A stretch of DNA of 64,000 bases, taken from assembly GCF_016921115.1 (NCBI RefSeq), contig NZ_JAFFZS010000032.1, positions 1 to 64,000 of the forward strand, read 5' to 3'. The number at the start of each line of letters is the position of its first letter. The first letter of the stretch is position 1. A program made the position numbers and the translations under genes. The notes under the pieces are model-generated. The model was given only the letters and a program-made list of their open reading frames with translations, made no database searches and was not told the origin of the DNA. Positions 17,718-25,737 of the stretch are shown here, in pieces. The DNA is from Streptomyces actuosus. Its GTDB lineage: Bacteria; Actinomycetota; Actinomycetes; Streptomycetales; Streptomycetaceae.

Positions 17718-18641
17718 TCAGGAGAGCTGGGACTGGACCTGCGCGGAGATCAGCTCCAGGTGGTCCAGGTCGGTCAGGTCCAGGACCTGGAGGTAGATCC
17801 GCTGCGAACCGATCTCCGCATACCGGCCGATCTTGTCGACGACCTCGGCGGGCGTGCCGGCCAGGCCGTTGGCCTTCAGCTCGTCGACCTCCCGCCCGAT
17901 CGCGGCGGCGCGGCGGGCGACCTCGGCGTCGTCCCGGCCGACGCAGACCACGAGGGTGTTGGACAGGACGAGAGCGCCGGATCCGCGGCCGGCTTCCTTC
18001 GCCGCCGCGCGCACCCGGCCGAACTGGCGCTCGCTGTCCTCGATCGAGCCGAACGGCATGTTGAACTCGTCCGCATAGCGGGCGGCGAGTCGCGGAGTGC
18101 GCGCGGCGCCGTGGCCGCCGATCAGCACCGGGACCTTCCGCTGGGCGGGCTTGGGCAGCGCGGGCGAGTCGGTGAGCTGGTAGTGCCGGCCGTGGAAGTC
18201 GTAGGTCTTGCCGACCTCGGTCTGCCACAGGCCGGTGACGATCTCCAGCTGCTCCTCCAGGCGAGCGAACCTCTCCTTGGGGAAGGGGATGCCGTACGCC
18301 GCGTGCTCCTCCGCGAACCAGCCTGCCCCGAGGCCCAGTTCGATGCGGCCGCCGGACATCTGGTCGACCTGGGCGACCTGGACGGCGAGGACGCCGGGCA
18401 GCCGGAAGGTCGCGGCGGTCATGAGTGTGCCGAGCCGGATGCGCCGCGTCTCGCGGGCGAGACCGGCGAGGGTGATCCAGGCGTCCGTGGGGCCGGGCAG
18501 GCCGTCGACGGACCCCATCTTCAGGTAGTGGTCGGAGCGGAAGAAGGCGTCGAACCCGAGGTCCTCGGTAGCCTTCGCCACGGCGAGCAGCGTGTCATAG
18601 GTGGCCCCCTGCTGGGGCTCGGTGAAGATGCGAAGATCCAT
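17718..18641 (-). CDS. LLM-class F420-dependent oxidoreductase
   Basis: 307 residues with a luciferase-like monooxygenase fold, of the F420-using type common in actinobacteria. The frame shows MDLRIFTEPQQG at the start, FFRSDHYLKM, the cofactor-region stretch LGTLMTAATFRLPGVLA and IELGLGAGWFAEEHAAYGIP, all typical of this family. Substrate is unknown. The start at 18641 is used; an ATG three codons upstream (18650) is equally open. It is flanked by an IS remnant downstream and a non-coding stretch upstream, so it appears to be a lone gene. Confidence 0.87.
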   Translation of the reverse strand: MDLRIFTEPQQGATYDTLLAVAKATEDLGFDAFFRSDHYLKMGSVDGLPGPTDAWITLAGLARETRRIRLGTLMTAATFRLPGVLAVQVAQVDQMSGGRIELGLGAGWFAEEHAAYGIPFPKERFARLEEQLEIVTGLWQTEVGKTYDFHGRHYQLTDSPALPKPAQRKVPVLIGGHGAARTPRLAARYADEFNMPFGSIEDSERQFGRVRAAAKEAGRGSGALVLSNTLVVCVGRDDAEVARRAAAIGREVDELKANGLAGTPAEVVDKIGRYAEIGSQRIYLQVLDLTDLDHLELISAQVQSQLS

Positions 18642-19100
18642 GCCTTCCATCCTGCACGTCGCGATCAGGCCCCCTCCCACCCGGCCTCGCGCCCCGGTCG
18701 GACGAAGATCGTCAACCCCGTGCACGGGGCCCGTGCGGGCCAGTGACCCGGTCCGACGGTGATCGTTGGCTCGTGGGGAGCCGGACCGCCCGGCACCCGC
18801 GCCGGCGGTCGCTGCCGGAGTGGCGTCCGCGCCGGCCTCCCGGGGGCCGGGGCCGACGAGGCCGTCATGTCCGAGGAAGCCGTGCCGCAACGGGGCGGAG
18901 CTCCGCCCAGCCGATGGGGCTGCTGCAGCAGACGGAGGAACCGATGGCGGCGCTGAACGCCGACCTGTCCGCCCTGGACGCGGACCTCCAGTCGGCGGAG
19001 ACGGCGGCCGAGGGGACCGACGCGGGCTGAGCGGGCGCGGCCGCCGAGGGGCCGGGCCGGCGGAAGACACCGGGACGTCGCCGCGTCGGTGGCCGTGCGT
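18642..19100. other. Stretch without a confident gene; possible 38-residue ORF
   Basis: No recognised gene. On the forward strand a frame at 18914-19030 would encode a 38-residue acidic peptide (MGLLQQTEEPMAALNADLSA and on) with protein-like composition. It has no clear ribosome site and may be the 3' remnant of a lost gene. Confidence 0.3.
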
Positions 19101-19562
19101 TCATCGTTCCGGCAGCGCCTCCTCGCGGGCCGCCAGTTTGCGCAGCATCTCCAGGACGCGGTCCCGGGACTCGTCGGCCGCGTCGATCGCCTCCATGCAC
19201 TGCCAGTACCTCGCCTCGTCGTCCGCCCCGCTGGCGACTCCGACGAGGGCGATACCGACCTCGCCGAGAAGGCTGCCGAGGGCGAGCAGGGCCTGACGGG
19301 CGTCGTCCAGTTCGGTGAGCTGGGCGGCACGCAGGGCGCCGGGGCCGAGGTCGGGGATGTCCAGGACTCCGCAGCCGCGACCGGCGAGTTCGGTCAGTCC
19401 CAGGGCCTCGCCGCGTAGTTCGGGTGGGCCGGAGACGGCCAGTCGGCTGCCGATCGCCTGGGCCAGCGCCTGTGCCTGCCACACCTCCGTCAGCGTCCCG
19501 GACATCTCACTGCTCGCCGCGAGCGCCTGCCTGCTCGTCAGAATGAGCCGCACCGCGTCCAT
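19101..19562 (-). CDS. Conserved actinobacterial hypothetical protein (DUF6099-like)
   Basis: A 153-residue, mainly helical cytoplasmic protein beginning MDAVRLILTSRQALAASSE, with the segments VWQAQALAQAIGSRLA, GPPELRGEALGL and a C-terminal charged helix rich in Glu and Arg. This resembles a family I recall as DUF6099 from Streptomyces; the function is unknown. The start at 19562 is chosen because conservation seems to begin there; an open frame continues upstream but is low-complexity and arginine-rich. No operon partner is evident. Confidence 0.65.
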   Translation of the reverse strand: MDAVRLILTSRQALAASSEMSGTLTEVWQAQALAQAIGSRLAVSGPPELRGEALGLTELAGRGCGVLDIPDLGPGALRAAQLTELDDARQALLALGSLLGEVGIALVGVASGADDEARYWQCMEAIDAADESRDRVLEMLRKLAAREEALPER

Positions 19563-19913
19563 GCGCCGCCCCCGTCCGTCACTGACGTACTCCGCGCACG
19601 TCACCACCTGAACTCCTTTGTCCACTACCCAGAGTGAGTGCAGGCGTGACGAAAAGCCAGAGGAAGACGGAAATCTCTGGACAACGAATCGGTTTCGGGC
19701 GGTTGAACGAACACGGAGGGTGAGAGTGGAGGATATCGCTCCCGTTGTGGTCCCCTGGTGGTGACCACCCGTCGGCCCGTCGGCCCCGGCTGCCGGCCGA
19801 TCCGTCCCCGGCGGCTTCGCCGCCGCCCGACCCCCTCCGCGGACGCTCCGCCGCCGGTCCGACCCGGACGGCCGGTCCCCCGCCGACACCGACCGGCCCG
19901 CCCCACCCGTCCC
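19563..19913. other. Intergenic stretch without a recognised gene
   Basis: It contains a less GC-rich part (19620-19740), likely the promoter zone of the DUF6099-like gene. A CCAGAG/CTCTGG inverted repeat (19657-19662 and 19675-19680) could form a weak stem. The remainder (19760-19913) is proline/arginine-coding in all frames and looks non-coding. Confidence 0.4.
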
Positions 19914-20348
19914 TCAGTCGCCGACCGGCCCGTCACCCGCACCGCCGCCCCGGTCGCCGGACGGCTCACGGGCCTGTCCACCGCTCGGGCCACGGGTCGG
20001 TTCACCGGTCGGTGGCGCCTCCTCCGGTCGCGGGAACCTCTGCTCGTTCCGCTCGATCTTGGCGGCGAGTGCCGCCAGCGGATCGATGCCGAGCACCTCG
20101 CACAGCTGGAGCAGATAGGCGAGGACGTCGGCCACCTCGTCCCGTACCCGGTGCGCGGTGCCGGGGTCGTCCATCACCCGGTCCGATTCCTCCGGGGTCA
20201 ACCACTGGAAGATCTCGACCAGTTCGGAGGCCTCCACGCTCAGCGCGGCCACGAGGTTCTTGGGGGTGTGGTACGGCTGCCAGTTCCGCGCTGCCGCGAA
20301 CTCGGCCAGCCTGCGCTGGAGCTGCGCCACGTCGAGAGGTTCGGTCAC
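19914..20348 (-). CDS. MazG-like nucleotide pyrophosphohydrolase
   Basis: 144 residues, beginning at a GTG whose codon overlaps the stop of the upstream ATPase gene by 4 bases. The all-alpha NTP pyrophosphatase fold is visible: LVAALSVEASELVEIFQWL and RVRDEVADVLAYLLQLCEVL contain the acidic metal-binding E-x-x-E and E-x-x-D residues. Such enzymes hydrolyse non-canonical dNTPs to monophosphates. The C-terminal 35 residues are Gly/Pro/Glu-rich and disordered. Coupling to an AAA ATPase is unusual for a housekeeping MazG and suggests a joint role, which is inference. Confidence 0.85.
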   Translation of the reverse strand: MTEPLDVAQLQRRLAEFAAARNWQPYHTPKNLVAALSVEASELVEIFQWLTPEESDRVMDDPGTAHRVRDEVADVLAYLLQLCEVLGIDPLAALAAKIERNEQRFPRPEEAPPTGEPTRGPSGGQAREPSGDRGGGAGDGPVGD

Positions 20349-21685
20349 GGCTCCAGATGTACCACCGCGACGCCCTCGACCCCGTCCGCCCAACTCGCGT
20401 CGCTGACCGTCCCGACGCAGCGGATGTGGCCGTACTCGCCCATCCGCACGGCCAGCCGGGCCAGTTCCGCCCGCTGCCGGACGTCCAGGCTGCGATCGAA
20501 GCCGTCGGCGAGGACGGTGAGGGTCTGCAGTGCGCCGGGCACCTCGCCGACCGGGTCCACCTCCAGCACGCCTGCGCCGGTGAGCAGCACCAGCGCCAGG
20601 GCGAGGTAGCGCAGTTCGCCGTCGCCCAGCCTGGCCAGCTCGGTCACCGTCCCGTGGCCGCGGTCCAGCACACCGCGCACGGTGCCGTCGCGCTGGAGTT
20701 CGGAGCGCAGGTCCATGACCGGTCCGGTGCATCCGGCGCGGGCCGCGTCCACCAGTTGCGCATGGCGGCGCGCGCATTCGGTCCGGGTGCGCCACAGCAC
20801 GTCGGCGAGGTTGTCGCAGCCGCCGAGGAGCCGTCCGGAACCGGTCGGGACGGGGGCGCGCATGCGGTCCGGACCGGGGTCGCAGGAGAAGACCGACCGG
20901 AGCGCGACCACCATCTGCTCGGCGGCGGCCAGCACATGACGCTGCCCGTCCGTCTTGCCCGCGACCCGCAGCGGCAGGAGCGCGGTGCCGAGCAGGTCGT
21001 CGGGCAGCGGCGCCCGGGTCACCGGCGAAGACCCGGCCGTGTGCCAGGCGGCCTGCACCGTACGCCGTCCGGGATCGCGCAGCGCGGTCTGGAAGAGGAC
21101 GACGTCCCCTGCGGTCAGCCGCTCGCCCACGATGCGCAGTTCGGGTTCCGCCTGCACGGCGATGTCGAGCCGGACGGGACCGACGGGGCCGTCGGCGGCG
21201 CAGCCGATCCGGAAGCCGCGCCGCCGCTGGGCGTCGGGCCGCGCCCGGTCCGGCACCAGGGACACCGGGTCCGGGAAGACCTCGCCGAGTTCCATGCCGC
21301 CGCCGAGCCGCGCAAGGGCCTCGTAGGCCCGCAAGGCGGTCGTCTTGCCGCTGCCGCTGGGCCCGGCCAGCAGGGTGGACGCCCCGAGCGGGACCCGCGT
21401 CCCGCGGTGCCCGGCGAACGCGGACAGCCGCAGTTCGGTGAGGCGGGGGCGGGCCGGGTGCGCCGGGTCGGGCCACGGGGGTGCTGCGGGGCGGGCCGCC
21501 TGGGGCGGGACCCGGGGGCGCGCCGAGGACCCGCGCCCCGGTGTGTCGGGATCCGGGGACGCGGAGGGGAACGCGGGAAGAGGGGCAGCGTGAGGCGCCG
21601 GAGAGGGCGAGGCGCGACGGACGGAAGGGGACGGGGACGACGGGACACGCGGGAAGGACGCGGAGGACTCGGACGACACGGCCAT
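20345..21685 (-). CDS. AAA-type (SMC/RecF-like) ATPase coupled to a MazG-like enzyme
   Basis: A 446-residue P-loop protein. After an about 80-residue proline/serine-rich disordered N-terminus, the ATPase begins with LTELRLSAFAGHRG and carries the Walker A GPSGSGKT at 108-115. Near the C-terminus a LARLGDGELRYLALALVLL segment resembles the signature region of RecF/SMC-like ATPases, followed by VLADGFDRSLD where the Walker B and D-loop would lie. A target cannot be named. The gene ends in a 4-base overlap with the MazG-like gene. A perfect palindrome lies 11-27 bases before its ATG. Confidence 0.75.
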   Translation of the reverse strand: MAVSSESSASFPRVPSSPSPSVRRASPSPAPHAAPLPAFPSASPDPDTPGRGSSARPRVPPQAARPAAPPWPDPAHPARPRLTELRLSAFAGHRGTRVPLGASTLLAGPSGSGKTTALRAYEALARLGGGMELGEVFPDPVSLVPDRARPDAQRRRGFRIGCAADGPVGPVRLDIAVQAEPELRIVGERLTAGDVVLFQTALRDPGRRTVQAAWHTAGSSPVTRAPLPDDLLGTALLPLRVAGKTDGQRHVLAAAEQMVVALRSVFSCDPGPDRMRAPVPTGSGRLLGGCDNLADVLWRTRTECARRHAQLVDAARAGCTGPVMDLRSELQRDGTVRGVLDRGHGTVTELARLGDGELRYLALALVLLTGAGVLEVDPVGEVPGALQTLTVLADGFDRSLDVRQRAELARLAVRMGEYGHIRCVGTVSDASWADGVEGVAVVHLEP

Positions 21686-21695
21686 GGTCGGGACG

Positions 21696-21712
21696 GTACG
21701 ACCCGGTCGTAC
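21696..21712. promoter_or_regulatory. Perfect 17-base palindrome just upstream of the AAA ATPase start
   Basis: GTACGACC-C-GGTCGTAC has 8-base perfect arms around one base. It sits 11 bases upstream of the ATPase ATG and 61 bases downstream of the sepF-like stop. A position this close to the start codon suits a repressor operator over a promoter. A short transcription terminator is less likely because no U tract follows in either direction. Confidence 0.5.
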
Positions 21713-21772
21713 GGCGAATCGTTTCGGCTCCGCGACCTTCCTACGATCGGGCGATGCCGACCGCCGGCCGTC

Positions 21773-22162
21773 TCAGGCCCCCGACAGGCCGGCACCCTCC
21801 ATCAGCCCGCTCACCTCGGTGCCGGGCGGGGTGAGCAGGAACACGTTCCGGTCGACCCGGTGCATGCCGCTGCCGAGCCCGAAGACCACACCGGTGGAGA
21901 AGTCGAGCACGCGTTTGGCGACCTCGGTCTCCGCGCCGGTCAGGTCGAGCAGGACGGGAATGCCGGCCATGAGAGTCTCGGCGACGTCCCGGGCGTCCGC
22001 GAACACATTGACCCGCAGGACGACGAAGCGGCGGCGCGTCTCCGTCTCCGCGTCGGGGAGTGAGCGGTGGTTCACCGCCGACGGCCAGGCGTCGCGGCCC
22101 CGCAGAGGTACGACCTGGGCGAGCCCTTCCCATTGCTCATCGGTGACGTCGTGACGGTTCAC
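21773..22162 (-). CDS. sepF: SepF-like cell division protein
   Basis: 129 residues from a GTG preceded by a strong GGGGGGAG ribosome site 5 bases away. The SepF core is visible: FADARDVAETLMAGIPVLLD, then GAETEVAKRVLDFSTGVVFG and a C-terminal VDRNVFLLTPPG. SepF anchors FtsZ to the membrane; the amphipathic N-terminal helix of canonical SepF is not obvious here. It is not beside ftsZ or a division cluster, so it is probably a second SepF paralogue, similar to the SepF-like proteins (SflA/B) described in Streptomyces. A longer ATG start at 22207 is open but has a poorer ribosome site. Confidence 0.87.
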   Translation of the reverse strand: MNRHDVTDEQWEGLAQVVPLRGRDAWPSAVNHRSLPDAETETRRRFVVLRVNVFADARDVAETLMAGIPVLLDLTGAETEVAKRVLDFSTGVVFGLGSGMHRVDRNVFLLTPPGTEVSGLMEGAGLSGA

Positions 22163-22701
22163 CGGCTCCCCCCGAACTGACTCGCTCTCACATCGTGCAC
22201 CAGCCAATTCTTACGCCAAGTCACCCGTTCAGCCCAACAGCGACACGGTCGGCGACGGACCGGGTGGCCGGATCCCACGCCGACGCCGGCCCCTGCGCGG
22301 ATGCCGCCGGCATCGGCGCGGGTCCCGTTCCCTCGCCCCATACGGCCGGTACGCGTCGGCACGACGGGTCGACGCCTCGCGGCCACGTCGCCGGCATCGG
22401 CGCGGCACCCGCGCACCGGGTGCCGCAGGCCGCGAGGTCGGCAACCCGGGGTGTCGTACGGCCACCGCCGCCCGCTCTCCGGCCGTACTCCGGCCTCCCG
22501 CGGCACGGTGGCGCACGGCGGGCCGCCGCTGCGAGCTCGGTTCAGGTCCGCCGCCGGCCGCGGTGGGCGAGGGCCTCCCTGCCGGGAGCCGCGCGGACGG
22601 CGCCGGCCGGCGGAGCGCCGAGGCGCATCACGTTCTCCTGACGGGCCTCACCGACGGAACGGACCGTGGCGGGAAACTCTGAATGATGCTTCACTTCTTC
22701 C
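22163..22701. other. Intergenic region with promoters for sepF-like and tetR genes
   Basis: No gene recognised. The left 60 bases (22170-22240) are less GC-rich and probably carry the leftward sepF-like promoter. The right end has the small inverted repeat TGAATGATGCTTCA (22680-22693), placed 9 bases before the tetR start, a plausible autoregulatory operator. The middle is high-GC and featureless to my reading. Confidence 0.4.
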
Positions 22702-23316
22702 ATGGCCTACCGCAAGACCCCCGCGGAGATCCGCCGGCTCGAAGCCGCCCGGGAACGCCTCGTCGCCTGCGCCACCGCGGTGGTCGCCGACGTCGGCTGG
22801 TCGCAGGCGTCCGTGACCGCCGTCGCCGACTCGGCCGGGATCGCGGCCGGCTCGGTGTACCAGCACTTCCCGTCCAAGGCGGCGCTCGCCGTGGAGGTGT
22901 TCCGACGGGCCGCGGGCCGTGAGGTCGACGTGCTCGGCGACGTGCTCTCGGGGCCGGGCGACCCGGTGGAACGGCTCGCCCGCGGCATCGAGGTCTTCGC
23001 CCGCCGCGCCCTGGAGAACCGCGGACTGGCCTACGCCCTGCTCGCCGCCCCCGCCGAACCCGCGGTCGGCGCCGAACGCCTCGACTTCCGCCGCCGCTAC
23101 CGCGCCCTGTTCGCCGAGGTGGTGCGGGAGGGGATGGCGGCCGGTCTGCTGCCCGCCCAGGACGGCGAGATCACCGCCGCCGCGCTCACCGGCGCGATCG
23201 GCGAGGTCCTCGTCGATCCGCTCGGCGCCCCCGAGGAGGACGCCACCGGCGCGCTCCTGGCCGAACTGACCGCCATGGCCCTGCGCTGCGCGGGCGCGCC
23301 CGCCGCGTCCGCGTAG
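22702..23316 (+). CDS. TetR-family transcriptional regulator
   Basis: 204 residues. The N-terminal DNA-binding domain shows SVTAVADSAGIAAGSVYQHF followed by PSKAALAVEVF, the classical TetR helix-turn-helix. The C-terminal domain is variable and binds an unknown ligand. No Shine-Dalgarno sequence is visible before the ATG, so the transcript may be leaderless. It is followed 77 bp downstream by an AidB-like acyl-CoA dehydrogenase gene in the same direction, its probable target and co-transcribed partner. Confidence 0.9.
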   Translation: MAYRKTPAEIRRLEAARERLVACATAVVADVGWSQASVTAVADSAGIAAGSVYQHFPSKAALAVEVFRRAAGREVDVLGDVLSGPGDPVERLARGIEVFARRALENRGLAYALLAAPAEPAVGAERLDFRRRYRALFAEVVREGMAAGLLPAQDGEITAAALTGAIGEVLVDPLGAPEEDATGALLAELTAMALRCAGAPAASA

Positions 23317-23393
23317 CCGCCCCCGAACCCGACCGTGCCGGATCGGCTCGTGCCGCTCCGGTTCGGCACCGGACCTCACTCAGGAGGAATCCC

Positions 23394-25052
23394 ATGTCCG
23401 CGACCGCCGCACCGCGCAGCCACCCCACCGCCGTCACGCACGACGTGAGCAACCAGCCGCCGCCGCTCGCCGGCCACGACGCCGCGGACGACGCGGTGCT
23501 GCTGGAGGGGCTGCGGCGGGAGGGCGTGCAGTGGCACCTGGAGGACCTGCACCGGCTCGGCCGCCTGGTCGGCAGCGAGGAGGCGCAGACGTGGGCCGAG
23601 CAGGCCAACCGCCACGAGCCCGAGCTGCGCACCCACGACCGCTACGGCCACCGCATCGACGAGGTCGAGTTCCACCCCGCCTACCACCGGCTGATGGACG
23701 TCTCCGTCGGCGCGGGCCTCGCCGGTGCCGCCTGGGCCGACGAGCGTCCCGGCGCCCACGTGGCGCGCGCCGCGAGCTTCATGCTGGCCACCATGCTGGA
23801 GCCCGGTCACCTGTGCCCCGTCTCCATGACGTACGCGGTGGTCCCGGCCCTGCGCCACTCCCCCGACCTGGCCAAGACCTACGAGCCGCTGCTCACCAGC
23901 CGCGTCTACGATCCCGGTCTGCGCGCCCCCGCCGGCAAGCGCGGTCTGCTCGCCGGAATGGGCATGACCGAGAAGCAGGGCGGCAGCGACGTCCGCGCCA
24001 ACTCCACCACCGCCACGGAGCAGGCCGACGGCACCTGGCGCCTGCGGGGGCACAAGTGGTTCACCAGCGCGCCGATGAACGACCTCTTCCTCGTCCTCGC
24101 CCAGGCGCCGGGCGGGCTGTCCTGCTTCCTCGTCCCGCGGGTGCTGCCCGACGGCAGCCGCAACACCTTCCGCATCCAGCGACTCAAGGACAAGCTGGGC
24201 AACCGCTCCAACGCCAGCAGCGAGCCCGAGTTCGACGACACCGTGGCCTGGCTCGTCGGCGCCGAGGGCAAGGGCGTGCGCACCATCATCGACATGGTGA
24301 CCATGACCCGCCTGGACTGCGTGCTGGGTTCCGCCGCCGGCACCCGCGCCGCCCTCGCCCAGGCCACCCACCACGTGCGGCACCGTGCCGCGTTCGGGGC
24401 CACGCTCATCGACCAGCCGCTGATGCGCAACGTGATCGCCGATCTGAGCCTGGAGTCGGAGGCCGCCACCACGCTCGGGCTGCGGCTCGCCGGCGCCGCC
24501 GACCGCGCCCGCAGTGGCGACGAGGCGGAGCGGGCGTTCCTGCGCCTGGCCACGGCGGTCGGTAAGTACTGGGTGTGCAAGCGGCAGCCCGCCGCGGTCG
24601 CCGAAGCCCTGGAGTGTCTGGGCGGCAACGGCTACGACGAGGCGTCCGGCATGCCGCGGCTGTACCGCGAGGCGCCGCTGAACGGCATCTGGGAGGGCTC
24701 CGGCAACGTCAACGCCCTCGACCTGCTGCGGGCGCTGGCCCGCGAACCCGCGTCGCTGGAGGCCTTCCGCGCGGAGGTGGGGGCGGCCTCGGGCGGGGAC
24801 CGCAGGCTGGACGCCGCCCGGCGGGAGCTGGAGGGCGAACTCGTGCTGACCGACGACGCGCCCCTGCGCGCCCGGCGGGTCATCGAACGGGCCGCCCTCG
24901 TCCTGCAGGGCTCGCTCCTGGTCCGGCACGCGCCGCCGGCGGTGGCCGACGCGTTCTGCGCGTCCCGGCTGGCCGGGGACCGCGGGCTGGCCTTCGGAAC
25001 GCTCCCGGCGGGCACGGACTTCGCGGCGCTGCTGGATCGCCTGCCGGTCTGA
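23394..25052 (+). CDS. AidB-like acyl-CoA dehydrogenase family protein
   Basis: 552 residues with a strong GGAGGAA ribosome site. The order of segments matches AidB: an extended N-terminal domain (THDVSNQPPPLAGHDAADD, typical of AidB and its relatives), MTEKQGGSDVRANST (FAD/substrate loop), GHKWFTSAPMNDLFLVLAQA, and ECLGGNGYDE followed by LYREAPLNGIWEGSGNV. E. coli AidB is a flavoprotein of the adaptive alkylation response; the actinobacterial members may instead act on acyl-CoAs. It is probably controlled by the upstream TetR protein. Confidence 0.9.
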   Translation: MSATAAPRSHPTAVTHDVSNQPPPLAGHDAADDAVLLEGLRREGVQWHLEDLHRLGRLVGSEEAQTWAEQANRHEPELRTHDRYGHRIDEVEFHPAYHRLMDVSVGAGLAGAAWADERPGAHVARAASFMLATMLEPGHLCPVSMTYAVVPALRHSPDLAKTYEPLLTSRVYDPGLRAPAGKRGLLAGMGMTEKQGGSDVRANSTTATEQADGTWRLRGHKWFTSAPMNDLFLVLAQAPGGLSCFLVPRVLPDGSRNTFRIQRLKDKLGNRSNASSEPEFDDTVAWLVGAEGKGVRTIIDMVTMTRLDCVLGSAAGTRAALAQATHHVRHRAAFGATLIDQPLMRNVIADLSLESEAATTLGLRLAGAADRARSGDEAERAFLRLATAVGKYWVCKRQPAAVAEALECLGGNGYDEASGMPRLYREAPLNGIWEGSGNVNALDLLRALAREPASLEAFRAEVGAASGGDRRLDAARRELEGELVLTDDAPLRARRVIERAALVLQGSLLVRHAPPAVADAFCASRLAGDRGLAFGTLPAGTDFAALLDRLPV

Positions 25053-25737
25053 CGGGGGCATCGGGCCGGGCGCACCCCCGAGGGGCCCGGTGTTCCCATC
25101 GGCACGGCTCTGTCCGGGATCGTGGAGGTGCCCGGTGCGCCGGCGTGCTGGGTGGGCACGCTCGGGGTGTTCCGAGAGCCTCCCGGCTGCACCACGTCGG
25201 CAGCCGGGAGGACCGGGCCGCGTGCGTGTGCGCGTACCGGGCTGCGGCTGGTCGGGCAGTGCCGACCACGACGCGGCCTGGAAACGTCCTGCACCCGTAC
25301 CGGATGGGCCACGCGCTCGTCCCGGCTGCCGGGAGGGCAGTCGTCAGGCGCGCTCGTCGCGTCGAGCCCGCCACCGGCACCGGCGGTGAGGCGGATCGCT
25401 GGAAACGGCGGGGGCCGTTCCTCGCCCCACTTGCTCGGCCTTCGAACCGTGTTGAGGAGGGTGGCGAGCGAAGACCGGTCCTTGATCACTGACATGAAGG
25501 TCCTGGCCATGGCTGGTGACTGGCGGAAGGATCGGACGGGGACTGGCGCGCCACGGCCGGATGGGGAGGGGGCGTACCCCCGGGAGCCTGTCCGCCATTC
25601 GGTACGTTCGGTACCGTCTTCAGCGCGACGGGTGACCGGCGGGGTTACTGTGACGGCCGGTGTTGTTGTGATCACGGGCCGCCTCGTCCGCTTGCGGCTC
25701 GCTGGGCGCCCCTCCACGATCGGACAGGTATCCCTCC
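25053..25737. other. 685-bp stretch without a recognised gene
   Basis: All frames give low-complexity or basic translations and no family was recognised. The right half contains the first copy of an imperfect direct repeat (25462-25541). The last 100 bases probably hold the promoter of the secreted SUMF1-fold gene. Confidence 0.4.
25462..25541. repeat. Imperfect direct repeat, copy A, before the SUMF1-fold gene
   Basis: About 80 bases related to 27017-27092 on the other side of the gene. The best-conserved part is 25503-25540, which matches copy B at 32 of 39 positions and includes the exact block GGTGACTGGCGGA. The preceding 40 bases are more diverged but still alignable with small gaps. 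Confidence 0.6.

Noticed and set aside
21696..21712. Palindrome as a rho-independent terminator of the sepF-like gene
   Set aside because: No U-tract follows on either strand and the stem has only one loop base; an operator is more plausible.
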